Shown here: positions 6,903-13,588 of the stretch, in pieces
How positions within the stretch are numbered: the stretch's first letter is position 1
Layout of the letters: every line of letters starts with the position of its first letter
DNA from: Sedimentisphaerales bacterium
GTDB taxonomy: Bacteria > Planctomycetota > Phycisphaerae > Sedimentisphaerales > SG8-4
DNA: 13,588 nt
Assembly: GCA_016932895.1 (NCBI GenBank)
Contig: JAFGCA010000145.1
Coordinates: 1 to 13,588, forward strand
Direction: 5' to 3'
The notes under the pieces: model-generated
What the model saw: only the letters and a program-made list of their open reading frames with translations
What the model was told of the DNA's origin: nothing
Database searches by the model: none
Program-made: the position numbers and the translations under genes

Positions 6903-7190
6903 GGGAAATTGGGTTCGTTTTGCGCGGGACGCTCCCGGCGGCCTTGCGGGTCTGTGGGGGAGGTTCCCGGTATGGGGAAATTGGGTTCGTTTTGCGCGGG
7001 ACGCTCCCGGCGGTCTTGCGGGGCTGCGCCGGAGGTTCCCGGCGTGGGGAAATTGGGTTTGTTTGGCGCGGGACGCTGCTGGTGTGCTTCCGGGGCTGCG
7101 TGGCAGGTTCCCGGCGGCGGGGAATTGGGTTCGTTTGGCGCCGAGCGCTTCTGTCGGGATTCCGGGGGCGAGATAGGCCTGGTCGCTCCG
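6903..7190. repeat. 72-bp tandem repeat array, four units
   Basis: Units begin at 6903, 6975, 7047 and 7119, exactly 72 bp apart. Each starts GG(G)GAATTGGGTT(C/T)GTTT followed by TGCGCG or GGCGC(C/G). Units 1 and 2 are nearly identical (first 39 bp the same), unit 3 is diverged and unit 4 matches mainly at its start. Because 72 is a multiple of 3, several frames stay open through the array. The minus strand gives 24-residue units with AK(R/Q)TQFP and GNLxRSP; another minus frame gives NEPNFP. These open frames have no convincing start or ribosome site and I treat them as spurious. Each unit contains small G/C dyads such as CGGGACGCTCCCG. The array lies between dapB and the GH116 promoter. AK(R/Q)TQF-like units are, from memory, common in planctomycete genomes. 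Confidence 0.85.
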
Positions 7191-7452
7191 CGCCGAGGCG
7201 CAGGGGGCGTCGAGCACGAAGGCCGACCTTCTCGGGTCAGTGGCTCCCGGATCGCTTGATGTTCGTGATGGAACATTCATAGTCTCAGATTCATGCTTCA
7301 TCGCATTTGTTGCCCAATGTACAAACCCGGCCGCAAGCCGTCAAGGGAAAACTTGCAGTTTTGACCGAAGTAGAGGGGTGGGGAGGGTGCGAAGGGGTGT
7401 GAAGGGTGGGGAGGGGGTCGGCGTTATGACGGGTTTGGGGTCGCCGGGGTGT
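7191..7452. other. Gene-free stretch between the repeat array and dapB
   Basis: No gene seen. It holds three structures. An inverted repeat ATGTTC-n6-GAACAT lies at 7259-7276. AAAACT-tgc-AGTTTT lies at 7348-7362, flanked by GTCAA (7340-7344) and TTGAC (7361-7365). A G-rich tract follows at 7375-7417. No standard intrinsic terminator for dapB, which ends at 7453 on the minus strand, was found. Confidence 0.5.
7375..7417 (+). other. G-rich tract with G-quadruplex potential
   Basis: Within 43 bases the plus strand has seven runs of three or more G, at 7375-7378, 7380-7383, 7385-7387, 7394-7397, 7404-7406, 7408-7411 and 7413-7417, with 1- to 6-base loops. This satisfies the usual G3+ loop 1-7 rule more than once. 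The G-rich strand is the non-transcribed one for dapB, just past its stop codon. Confidence 0.6.
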
Positions 7453-8250
7453 CTATTTGATTCCCAGGGCGTCTGCGACGGTGTAGAGGCCGGGGTCTTT
7501 GCCGGCGAGCCACTGGGCGGCGCGGAGGGCTCCTCCGATGAAGGTATCGCGGCTGTGCGCGGTGTGGTTGAGCGTGATCGTCTCTCCGAGCGTGCTGTAG
7601 ATGACGGAGTGGACGCCGGTGATGTCTCCGGCGCGGACGGCGTGCATGCCGATTTCGCCCTTCCGGCGGAGGGCTTCCTTGCCGCTGCGGCCGTGGACCA
7701 GCGAGGTGGAGGCGTCGCGGCCCGTCGCCCGGCAGATGTTTTGGGCCAGGGTCAGGGCGCTGCCGCTGGGGGCGTCCTTCTTGAAACGGTGATGCTGCTC
7801 GATGATTTCGATGTCGTATTCGTCGCCGAGCATGGCGGCGGCCTTGCCGACGAGGGCGAACAGCACGTTCATCCCCACACTCATATTCGTGCCGTAGACG
7901 ATGGGGATCTTCCGGGCGGCGGCCTTGATGGCTTTGTGCTGCTCGTCGCTCAGGCCGGTGGTGCCCATGACCAGGGCGATGCCGTTGGCGGTGCATTGCT
8001 TGAGCGTTTGATCGGCGGCCTGGGGCAGGGAGAAATCGATGGCGACGTCGGACTCCACGGGCCAGAAGTCGCCGATCGCGACGTTCAGGGGCGCGATGCC
8101 GGCCACGACGCCCACATCTTTGCCTATCTCGGCGCATGCGGCGTCTTCGACGGCTGCGACGATCTCAAACTGGCCTGATTCTACTGCCAGAGCGGTGATT
8201 CGCCGGCCCATGCGTCCGGCGGCGCCCACGATTGTCAATCTGGTCTTCAT
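7453..8250 (-). CDS. dapB: 4-hydroxy-tetrahydrodipicolinate reductase
   Basis: This 265-residue protein starts at 8250 with GGAG 6 nt upstream. It reduces 4-hydroxy-tetrahydrodipicolinate with NAD(P)H on the path to meso-diaminopimelate and lysine, in the cytoplasm. The N-terminal Rossmann domain has VGAAGRMGR at 8-16, IDFSLPQA at 71-78 and MGTTGLS at 95-101. YGTNMSVGMNVLF spans 119-131. The catalytic and substrate-binding loop EQHHRFKKDAPSGSA covers 151-165; His153 and Lys157 align with His159 and Lys163 of E. coli DapB. GEIGMHAVRAGDI at 198-210 and HTAHSRDTFIGGALRAAQWL at 229-248 are also family signatures. Length is typical. Further upstream in-frame codons exist, but the Rossmann motif begins immediately after Met1, so the short start is right. 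No other dap genes adjoin; it stands alone on the minus strand. Confidence 0.97.
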   Translation of the reverse strand: MKTRLTIVGAAGRMGRRITALAVESGQFEIVAAVEDAACAEIGKDVGVVAGIAPLNVAIGDFWPVESDVAIDFSLPQAADQTLKQCTANGIALVMGTTGLSDEQHKAIKAAARKIPIVYGTNMSVGMNVLFALVGKAAAMLGDEYDIEIIEQHHRFKKDAPSGSALTLAQNICRATGRDASTSLVHGRSGKEALRRKGEIGMHAVRAGDITGVHSVIYSTLGETITLNHTAHSRDTFIGGALRAAQWLAGKDPGLYTVADALGIK

Positions 8251-8291
8251 TTCCGGCTCCTTCGCGGCCAAACAACTTCGTCTTGAGCGGG

Positions 8292-8320
8292 AATATACCG
8301 CCGGGAGGCCGCGTTGGCAA
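8292..8320 (-). promoter_or_regulatory. Promoter of dapB
   Basis: On the minus strand TTGCCA (8320-8315), a 17-bp spacer and TATATT (8297-8292) match the sigma-70 consensus at 5/6 in both boxes. Transcription would start near 8285, leaving a leader of about 35 nt. That leaves no room for a lysine riboswitch. Confidence 0.75.
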
Positions 8321-8590
8321 GCCGTCAGCCGGTTTTGACTCGGGCCGAAGCGCGCGGTAAGTCGGTGCGGCCCCCTATGTAGTGGTTTGCTTGAAAAACG
8401 CCCAATATGTTGGGGATCTGCGGGTGCGGCCCCACGCCCCGGTTTTTCGGAGGGCTTCGTCGGCCCCTCCGGGGCGGGGACCTTCAGCGAACCAGGGCGG
8501 TTATGGGACCAAATCCGTACTACCGGCACGACAACGCCGGGGCCGGCGCGCGACAAGGACCGAAAAAGGACAAAATGTGCGAAAAAGTTA
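8321..8590. other. Gene-free stretch between divergent dapB and nusA-leader promoters
   Basis: No gene is seen in these 270 bp. GGTGCGGCCCC occurs twice as a direct repeat at 8364-8374 and 8423-8433. A strong GC-rich hairpin lies at 8435-8476: CGCCCC pairs with GGGGCG outside and GGAGGG with CCCTCC inside, with an 8-nt bulge on the left side. It has no U-tract on either strand, so it is not a plain terminator. Confidence 0.5.
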
Positions 8591-8619
8591 TTGCCAGTAC
8601 CGCCGATGACGATTATTAT
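8591..8619 (+). promoter_or_regulatory. Strong promoter for the nusA leader
   Basis: TTGCCA at 8591-8596, a 17-bp spacer and TATTAT at 8614-8619 match the sigma-70 consensus at 5/6 in both boxes with ideal spacing. Transcription would begin near 8626. The nusA start codon is at 9072, so the message would carry a leader of about 446 nt. Confidence 0.75.
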
Positions 8620-8625
8620 ATGGGC

Positions 8626-8951
8626 TTTAATCGCAGGATTGAATAGCTGCCACAAGCTCTAAGTATAGAGGGTACCGTAATGATTGTGACAGGACAGGCG
8701 AACAGTGCAGCGCGTTAGGCGGACAACCGCGAGGTGTCGCTGCATGTTTGCGCGAATGGCGGCTTGGAAAGAAATGTCTCTGCTCCGGTGTCGTGATGCC
8801 GGCGAGGTTGATGATATGGTTTGGCTGCATCGCCAGGGCGAAAAGCCGAGCTCTTATCGGAGGCGACTGATGTAGACGAGAGGCAGGTGACAACCTCGTT
8901 GGAGCACGGGCATGTTGGGAGTGGAAACTGCTAGAGTTTCCACTTTTTTTT
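8626..8951 (+). ncRNA. Putative structured leader RNA ending in an intrinsic terminator
   Basis: Between the promoter at 8591-8619 and the terminator at 8920-8951 the plus strand holds a run of potential helices. These are CTCTA-agta-TAGAG (8657-8670); TGCAGCG/CGCTGCA (8706-8712 with 8738-8744) enclosing GCGG-acaa-CCGC (8719-8730); CGGCTT/AAGCCG (8760-8765 with 8843-8848) enclosing GGCGA/TCGCC (8801-8805 with 8830-8834); and ACGAG/CTCGT (8876-8880 with 8895-8899). No protein gene is evident. The transcript could be a free RNA of about 325 nt or an attenuating leader for nusA-infB-rbfA. It does not show the core motifs I know for tmRNA, RNase P RNA, SRP RNA, or cobalamin or c-di-GMP riboswitches. 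6S RNA is not excluded, but the length is too great. Boundaries are inferred from the promoter and terminator. Confidence 0.45.
8920..8951 (+). terminator. Intrinsic terminator upstream of nusA
   Basis: AGTGGAAACT at 8920-8929 and AGTTTCCACT at 8935-8944 form a perfect 10-bp stem with a 5-nt loop (GCTAG). An unbroken run of eight T covers 8944-8951. No stop codon of an annotated plus-strand gene lies near, so it either ends a non-coding transcript or attenuates the nusA message. Confidence 0.85.
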
Positions 8952-9029
8952 GCTCTTTTTCAGACTGCCTTGTTTGGCGGCAGAATCGCAGGACGGCGTA
9001 AGCCGGTGCGTCGCTGTGATGGAGCTGCT

Positions 9030-9056
9030 AAACGCCGAAAGGCAGGTTTGTTTTTT
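9030..9056 (+). terminator. Second, weaker terminator-like hairpin just before nusA
   Basis: AAAC-GCC-gaaa-GGC-ag-GTTT spans 9030-9049. It makes a short 7-bp stem with a GAAA tetraloop and a 2-nt bulge, followed by G and six T (9051-9056). It ends 15 bp before the nusA ATG. It could act as a pause or attenuation site, or control access to the ribosome binding region. Confidence 0.35.
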
Positions 9057-9071
9057 AGAGAGAACAAGGCC

Positions 9072-10307
9072 ATGAACCAGGAATTGCTCAGAATCGTTGA
9101 CAACATAGCCCGTGACAAGAACATCGACAAGGAGTCGATCTTCGTCGATCTGGAAGAGGCGATGGGGGCGGCCGTGCGCAAGCATTTCGGCGACACGGAA
9201 AGCGAGATTGTGGTTCAGATCGACCGCAGCACGGGTTTGGTCAGCGCATTCAAGGATACCGAGCCGATCGATATTCGGCGGCTGGGGCGGATTCCGGCGC
9301 AGACGGCCAAGCAGGTGATGATCCAGAAAATCCGGGCCGATGAGCGGGACAGCATCTTCAGCGAGTTCGTCCAGCGAAAGGGCCAGCTCATCAGCGGTTC
9401 GGTGGTTCGCTACGAGGGTGGAACGCTGATTATCAACCTGGATCACTGGACCGAAGGATTCATGCCGAAAGGCGAGCAGATCATGGGCCAGTCGCATCGT
9501 CCGGGCGAGCGGATCCGGTGCCTGATTCTGGACGTAAAAGAGACGTCGAACCAGGTGAAGATCATCCTGTCGCGGACGCACCCGGATTTCATTCGCCGGC
9601 TGTTCGAGTCGGAAGTGCCGGAAATCGCCGAAGGGATCATCGAGATCCGGGCCCTGGCGCGCGAGGCCGGCTACCGCAGCAAGGTGGCGGTCACTTCGTA
9701 CGACGACAAGGTCGACCCGGTCGGAGCGTGCGTGGGCGTGCGGGGCAGCCGCATCAAGAACATCGTCGATGAGCTGGGCGGCGAGAAGATCGACATCGTG
9801 CGCTGGAATGAGTCGTCCCAGGTGCTGGTGGCCAATGCCCTGATGCCGGCCAAGGTCAGTGAAATCGCCCTGTGTTTCGAGCTGGGTCGCGCGACGGTGG
9901 TCGTGGAAGAGGACCAGTTGAGTCTGGCGATCGGCAAGCACGGGCAGAACGTTCGCCTGGCCGCCCGGCTGACCGGCTGGGACATCGATATTCTCACTCC
10001 GGATGAGTACAACCAGGGCATCGAACGTCTGGCCACCTGCGTCAAGAGGGTCGAGGGGGCCGATGAGGTCGTCGTCGACAAGCTCATCGCCCTGGGCATC
10101 ATCTCCGTTCTCGATCTCGACGACGTGGGAGCCCAGCCCCTGGTCGACGAGTTGAAAGTGGAGCCTGATTTCGCCGCCCGCCTGGTGGAAGCGGCGGACA
10201 ACGAGGCCAAAGCGATGACGGCGGAAGCCGAGCAGAAGCAGGCCGAAAAAGAGCTGGCACAGCAAACTAAGACGCTCGGTACGGTTACTGAAGAGCGCGA
10301 AGAATAG
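9072..10307 (+). CDS. nusA: Transcription termination/antitermination factor NusA
   Basis: This 411-residue protein binds RNA polymerase and nascent RNA and modulates pausing, intrinsic termination and antitermination. The start at 9072 gives MNQELLRIVDNIARDKNIDK, the standard NusA N-terminus. The in-frame codons back to 8970 run through terminator-like DNA and are not conserved. The Shine-Dalgarno is weak (AGAGAGAA about 9 nt away, or AAGG too close at 2 nt). Domains: N-terminal polymerase-binding domain about 1-100; S1 about 107-170; KH1 with VGVRGSRIKN at 221-230; KH2 with IGKHGQNVRLAARL at 287-300; then a helix-hairpin-helix region about 325-385 and a charged tail rich in Glu, Gln and Lys. 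The tail lacks the second acidic repeat of E. coli NusA, so the protein is shorter. It leads the nusA-infB-rbfA cluster, with infB starting 14 bp after its stop. rimP does not precede it. Confidence 0.96.
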   Translation: MNQELLRIVDNIARDKNIDKESIFVDLEEAMGAAVRKHFGDTESEIVVQIDRSTGLVSAFKDTEPIDIRRLGRIPAQTAKQVMIQKIRADERDSIFSEFVQRKGQLISGSVVRYEGGTLIINLDHWTEGFMPKGEQIMGQSHRPGERIRCLILDVKETSNQVKIILSRTHPDFIRRLFESEVPEIAEGIIEIRALAREAGYRSKVAVTSYDDKVDPVGACVGVRGSRIKNIVDELGGEKIDIVRWNESSQVLVANALMPAKVSEIALCFELGRATVVVEEDQLSLAIGKHGQNVRLAARLTGWDIDILTPDEYNQGIERLATCVKRVEGADEVVVDKLIALGIISVLDLDDVGAQPLVDELKVEPDFAARLVEAADNEAKAMTAEAEQKQAEKELAQQTKTLGTVTEEREE

Positions 10308-10321
10308 TCCCTGGAGGTTTT

Positions 10322-13057
10322 TTGGCTACCACAAGAGTTTACATTTTGGCCCGCGAGCTTGGCGTCAAGAGCTCCGCCATTGTGAAGAAGTGCCAGAGCG
10401 AAGGTCTGGACGTGAAGAACCACATGGCGGCGATCTCGGCGGGATTGGCCGCGACGATTCGCGAGTGGTTCAGCGAGGGTGAGAACGTGACGACCGTGGA
10501 GACGGCCGACAAGGTCGATCTCCAGGAGGTCCGCGTCAAGAAGCGACCGCGGCGCAAGAAGACGGTCGAGGCGGCGGCGGAAGAGGCCGGAACCGAGGCC
10601 GGCGACGTGCTTGTGACGGAGGTTGCCCAGGCGGTAGCCGAACCGCCGGCTCTGGTCGAAGCGCCGATGGCCGAGGCCCAGGCTCCCGCTGCGACGGTCG
10701 AGCAGGTCGAAGCGGAGCCGGAGGCTGAGACGGCGGGCGCGACCGTTGAAGAGGCGGCGCCGCCCGGACAGGAACAGGTCGAGGAGGTTGCAGTCCCGGC
10801 TGAGGAAGCCAAGCCCGAGGTCGAGGCCGAGGCTAAGCCGGAGCCGGAGCCGGAACCCGAGCCCGAGCCGATTCTGCCGGCCGGACCGATGCTGAAAAAG
10901 CCGAAACCGGCGAAGCTGAGCGGTCCCCGGGTGGTCCGGGTGGAAGCGCCCGAGCCGCTGGACCGGCGCCCGCCCCGGTCGCGAGCGCGATACGATAGAA
11001 CCGTGACCCAACCGCTGATGTCCGATGGGACAAGCGGCGGAGAAAGCAAGTCCGGCACGGCGGGCACCGCCGGCAAGGGGGGCAAGCGGCACAAGGACCG
11101 CACGCACGGCCGCAGAAAGCAGGAAAGCGACCAGGAAACGGCGCGACGGTCCAAGCTTCGCACGAAATGGCGGCAGCGAGATATTGAGGAGCGTCAGGCC
11201 CGGCTCAGCGCCGCCGGGGGAGAAGGACTGCGGCTGCGTCCGACCCGCAAGATCACTTCGAAAGCCCAGCGCGAGGCCGCCGGAGGGGCAAGGCCGAGGA
11301 AGGCCGTCGTGAGCGAGCCGATTACGGTCAAGGATTTGTCGGCGGCCCTGGGGGTGAAAGCGGCCGATATCATTGGAAGACTGATGCAACAGGGCACGAT
11401 GGCCACGGCCAATCAGACGATTGGCAGCGATCTGGCCGAACTGGTGGCCCTGGATTTCGATACCGAGCTGGTGGTCGAGCGCAAGGTCCTGCTGGAACAG
11501 GAAATCCAGCAGGAGTTTGAAAGTCGCGCGCGGGACCATCTGACCAGGCGCGCCGTCGTGGCGGCCATGCTGGGACACGTCGATCACGGCAAGACCAGCC
11601 TGCTGGACAAAATCCGGGAGACGCAGGTGGCTGCCGGTGAGGCCGGCGGGATTACCCAGCACATCGGCGCCTCGCAGGTCAGTTGCAACGGCAAGACCGT
11701 GACGTTCCTGGATACGCCCGGTCATGAGGCTTTTACGGCCATGCGGGCCCGCGGGGCCAACATGACCGATATCGTGGTTCTCACGGTGGCCGCCGACGAC
11801 GGGGTGATGCCGCAAACGGTGGAAGCGATCGCGCACAGCAAGGCCGCCGGCGTACCGATCGTCGTGGCCCTGAACAAGATCGATCTGCCGGGCTGCGACA
11901 TCAACCGCATCTATGCCCAACTGGCCGAGCACGAACTGACGCCGGCGGAGTGGGGCGGCGAAACCGAAGTCGTCAAGACCAGCGCCGTCACCGGCGAGGG
12001 GATCGACGATTTGCTCGAAGCGCTCGATTACGTGGCGGAGCTGCTGGAGCTGAAGGCCGACGACACCATTCCCGCCACCGGATGGGTCGTGGAGGCGAAG
12101 ATGTCTCCGCAGCAGGGTCCGGTCGCCACGGTTCTGGTCAAGGAAGGGCGGCTGGCCAAGGGCGACATCTTACTGGCCGGGGACACCTACGGCCGCGTCA
12201 AAATGATGCGGAACAGCTACGGCAAGAGAATCAAGCTTGCCACCAGCTCCATGCCGGTGGAGATCAGCGGTCTCAACGACGTGCCTCAGGCCGGCGACAG
12301 AATCTACTGCCTCGACGATATCAACAAGGCCAAAGCCGCCGCGGAAGAAAGCCGGCTCCGGCAGCGCGAGAAGACGCTGGCCGAACGCACCCAGGTGACG
12401 ATGGACAACCTGTTCAGCCAGATCGAGGCGGGCAACGTCAAGGAACTGAACCTCATCATCCGGGCCGACGTGCAGGGCTCGGTGGATGTGCTGAAGAAAT
12501 ACCTGTCCGAACTGAGCACCGAAGAGGTGAAACTGAAGATTCTCCAGGCGATGCCCGGCGGCATTACCGAGGGCGACGTCATTCTGGCGGAGGCCTCGAA
12601 CGCGATCATCATCGGCTTCAACGTGGTCGCCGACGAGTACGCCGGCAAGGCGGCGGAAGCGCGGGGCGTGGACATCCGCCTGTACAACGTGATCTACCGC
12701 ATCACCGAGGATCTGAAGAAGTCGATGGTCGGGCTGCTCGAGCCGGAAGAGCAGGAGAGGGCCTTGGGCCGCGTCGTGGTCAGAGCCACCTTCAAGGTCT
12801 CGCGTCTGGGTACGGTCGCCGGCTGCTACGTCAGCAGCGGTGTGGTCACGAAGAACGCCAAAGCCCGCTTGATCCGCGACAATGTGGTGGTCAGAGACGA
12901 GCTGAGGATGGATTCTTTGAAGCATTTCAAGGACGATGTGCGGGAGGTCAAGGCGGGCCTGGAGTGTGGCATCAAGGTGGCCGGCTTTGACGACATCAAG
13001 ATCGACGACGTTCTGGACTTCTACGACATTGTGAAAGTGGCCCGAACCCTGGAATAG
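10322..13057 (+). CDS. infB: Translation initiation factor IF-2
   Basis: This 911-residue GTPase positions initiator tRNA on the 30S subunit and promotes 50S joining. The start codon is TTG at 10322, with GGAGG 4 nt upstream. The protein then opens [20 protein letters not shown], the IF2_N domain (1-55). Residues 70-330 are a low-complexity linker, first Glu/Ala/Pro-rich with an (EP)n run near 173-182, then basic and Gly-rich. A second IF2_N copy lies at about 332-385 ([20 protein letters not shown]). The G domain has G1 GHVDHGKT (418-425), G2 GGITQHIG (442-449), G3 DTPGHEAF (464-471), G4 NKID (518-521) and G5 SAVTGEG (554-560). Domain II is about 580-670, domain III about 700-800 ([20 protein letters not shown]), and the fMet-tRNA-binding C2 region about 815-911. 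The length is usual for long-form bacterial IF-2. Confidence 0.97.
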   Translation: MATTRVYILARELGVKSSAIVKKCQSEGLDVKNHMAAISAGLAATIREWFSEGENVTTVETADKVDLQEVRVKKRPRRKKTVEAAAEEAGTEAGDVLVTEVAQAVAEPPALVEAPMAEAQAPAATVEQVEAEPEAETAGATVEEAAPPGQEQVEEVAVPAEEAKPEVEAEAKPEPEPEPEPEPILPAGPMLKKPKPAKLSGPRVVRVEAPEPLDRRPPRSRARYDRTVTQPLMSDGTSGGESKSGTAGTAGKGGKRHKDRTHGRRKQESDQETARRSKLRTKWRQRDIEERQARLSAAGGEGLRLRPTRKITSKAQREAAGGARPRKAVVSEPITVKDLSAALGVKAADIIGRLMQQGTMATANQTIGSDLAELVALDFDTELVVERKVLLEQEIQQEFESRARDHLTRRAVVAAMLGHVDHGKTSLLDKIRETQVAAGEAGGITQHIGASQVSCNGKTVTFLDTPGHEAFTAMRARGANMTDIVVLTVAADDGVMPQTVEAIAHSKAAGVPIVVALNKIDLPGCDINRIYAQLAEHELTPAEWGGETEVVKTSAVTGEGIDDLLEALDYVAELLELKADDTIPATGWVVEAKMSPQQGPVATVLVKEGRLAKGDILLAGDTYGRVKMMRNSYGKRIKLATSSMPVEISGLNDVPQAGDRIYCLDDINKAKAAAEESRLRQREKTLAERTQVTMDNLFSQIEAGNVKELNLIIRADVQGSVDVLKKYLSELSTEEVKLKILQAMPGGITEGDVILAEASNAIIIGFNVVADEYAGKAAEARGVDIRLYNVIYRITEDLKKSMVGLLEPEEQERALGRVVVRATFKVSRLGTVAGCYVSSGVVTKNAKARLIRDNVVVRDELRMDSLKHFKDDVREVKAGLECGIKVAGFDDIKIDDVLDFYDIVKVARTLE

Positions 13058-13098
13058 CAGGGACCCGTCGGTCGTCTATTCTCGAGGAAGGCAATTCG

Positions 13099-13482
13099 AT
13101 GCCTACACGCAGACAGGAAAAAGTCGCTCGTGTTATCAAGGAGGCGGTCAGTGACGCCGTCGCCAACCACTTGAGCGACCCCCGCATCACGGGCTTTGTC
13201 AGCGTGACACGGGTGATCATGGCGCCGGACCTGCGCGGCGCGGATGTGTTTTTGAGTGTTTTTGCCGCGGGGGATAAGGCGAAGCGCAGGACATTCGATG
13301 CCATCGTGCATGCCCGGACGCGCATTCAGTCCCGGGTCGCGGCGGCGCTGGAGAGCAAGTTCTGTCCGGTCCTGCGGCTGCACCTGGATGAGGAGTTTCA
13401 GAAAACGCTCGAGACGATGCGTCTGATCGATCAGGTGGCCAGCGAACGTCAGGCCGAAGACGCCGACCGGGATGAGCAGTAA
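13099..13482 (+). CDS. rbfA: 30S ribosome-binding factor RbfA
   Basis: This 127-residue protein begins MPTRRQEKVARVIKEAVSDA behind GAGGAAGG, 7 nt upstream. It helps mature the 5' end of 16S rRNA and the 30S subunit, and is important in the cold. The single KH-like fold is shown by LSDPRITGFVSVTRV at about 25-39, the strand ADVFLSVF at about 48-55, and HARTRIQSRVAAAL at about 71-84. LRLHLDEEFQKTLE near 92-105 forms the last strand and helix. The C-terminal tail is acidic. Length is normal. It follows infB by 41 bp and completes the nusA-infB-rbfA order seen across bacteria. Confidence 0.95.
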   Translation: MPTRRQEKVARVIKEAVSDAVANHLSDPRITGFVSVTRVIMAPDLRGADVFLSVFAAGDKAKRRTFDAIVHARTRIQSRVAAALESKFCPVLRLHLDEEFQKTLETMRLIDQVASERQAEDADRDEQ

Positions 13483-13588
13483 CGGGACAAGCGTCGGGCT
13501 TGTGGAGGCTGTGGATCGGCCTCTTTTTCCCCGGGATTTTGTGTTTTGTAAGACCGCTGATACCGTCAGCGTTTTGGAAAGGCCATGA
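13472..13588 (+). CDS. Possible 38-residue small ORF coupled to a downstream gene
   Basis: An ATG at 13472 overlaps the last 11 bp of rbfA in another frame and opens 38 codons (MSSNGTSVGLVEAVDRPLFP...) that end at TGA 13586-13588. That stop overlaps an ATG at 13585-13587 as ATGA, preceded by GGAAAGG. ATGA overlaps usually mark translational coupling, so the next gene in the cluster may start at 13585, with the small ORF as a coupled upstream frame. I do not recognise the peptide and see no good ribosome site for it. It may be simple spacer DNA. In many bacteria truB or a DHH-family phosphoesterase follows rbfA, but nothing in the window identifies the next gene. Confidence 0.2.
   Translation: MSSNGTSVGLVEAVDRPLFPRDFVFCKTADTVSVLERP

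Noticed and set aside
6903..7190. CRISPR array
   Set aside because: The 72-bp periodic units are adjacent, diverging repeats. They lack the pattern of identical 25-40 bp repeats with unique spacers, and no cas gene is present.
6794..7301. Hypothetical proteins of 150-160 residues encoded by the 72-bp array
   Set aside because: The frames are open because the repeat period is a multiple of 3. Starts lie outside the repeats without clear ribosome sites, and both strands are open equally.
8816..8875. 19-codon leader peptide before the nusA terminator
   Set aside because: It has a GAGG site but no run of one amino acid that would suggest classical attenuation. Kept only as a possibility in the leader RNA finding.
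8382..8893. Short frames of 75-91 codons between dapB and nusA
   Set aside because: They are low-complexity, lack ribosome sites and overlap the promoters and leader helices. None resembles RimP.
9671..11932. 753-codon minus-strand frame across nusA and infB
   Set aside because: It spans two well-identified genes and their gap, with Arg/Leu/Gly/Asp-rich composition typical of a shadow frame.

Overview
The window looks like chromosomal DNA from a GC-rich bacterium, most likely a planctomycete of the Phycisphaerae type. That assignment is inferred from three things. First, there is a stand-alone pseudopilin with the FTLIELL leader and a C-terminal FADGH motif. Second, there is a secreted GH116-type glycoside hydrolase. 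Third, two kinds of intergenic repeat resemble those I associate with such genomes: a 72-bp tandem array whose minus-strand reading gives AK(R/Q)TQFP units, and a hairpin repeat that reads CEERSDEAIS. No rRNA, tRNA, CRISPR array or intact transposase was found.

Layout, left to right. The 5' end of hisH (minus, cut by the window edge) diverges from glmS (plus, complete) across a 217-bp regulatory gap. Downstream of glmS come a long imperfect hairpin repeat, a short perfect palindrome and a pseudopilin gene. Next is the N-terminal half of an alpha/beta hydrolase that stops six residues after its nucleophile serine, then about 325 bp with no recognisable gene. A large secreted GH116-family enzyme lies on the minus strand behind a strong promoter with a perfect palindrome in its spacer. 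An 860-bp gene-free stretch follows, holding that promoter, a 72-bp tandem repeat, a fragment of a second dispersed repeat and a G-rich tract. dapB (minus) comes next. A second 820-bp gene-free stretch carries the dapB promoter and, facing the other way, a strong promoter for a long structured leader that ends in an intrinsic terminator upstream of nusA. The window closes with the translation cluster nusA-infB-rbfA (plus) and the possible start of a further gene at the last bases.

How it fits together. nusA, infB and rbfA form a co-directional cluster with 14-bp and 41-bp gaps, as in most bacteria, but rimP, which usually precedes nusA, is absent. hisH, glmS and dapB are unrelated housekeeping genes for histidine, amino-sugar and lysine/diaminopimelate synthesis. 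The pseudopilin, hydrolase remnant, GH116 gene and repeats form the accessory part.

The most useful non-coding observations are three near-identical promoters (TTGCCA, 17-bp spacer, TATATT or TATTAT), the palindrome inside the GH116 promoter, and the nusA leader with its terminator. I found no clear undescribed multi-gene system. The nusA leader RNA is the best candidate for something new.
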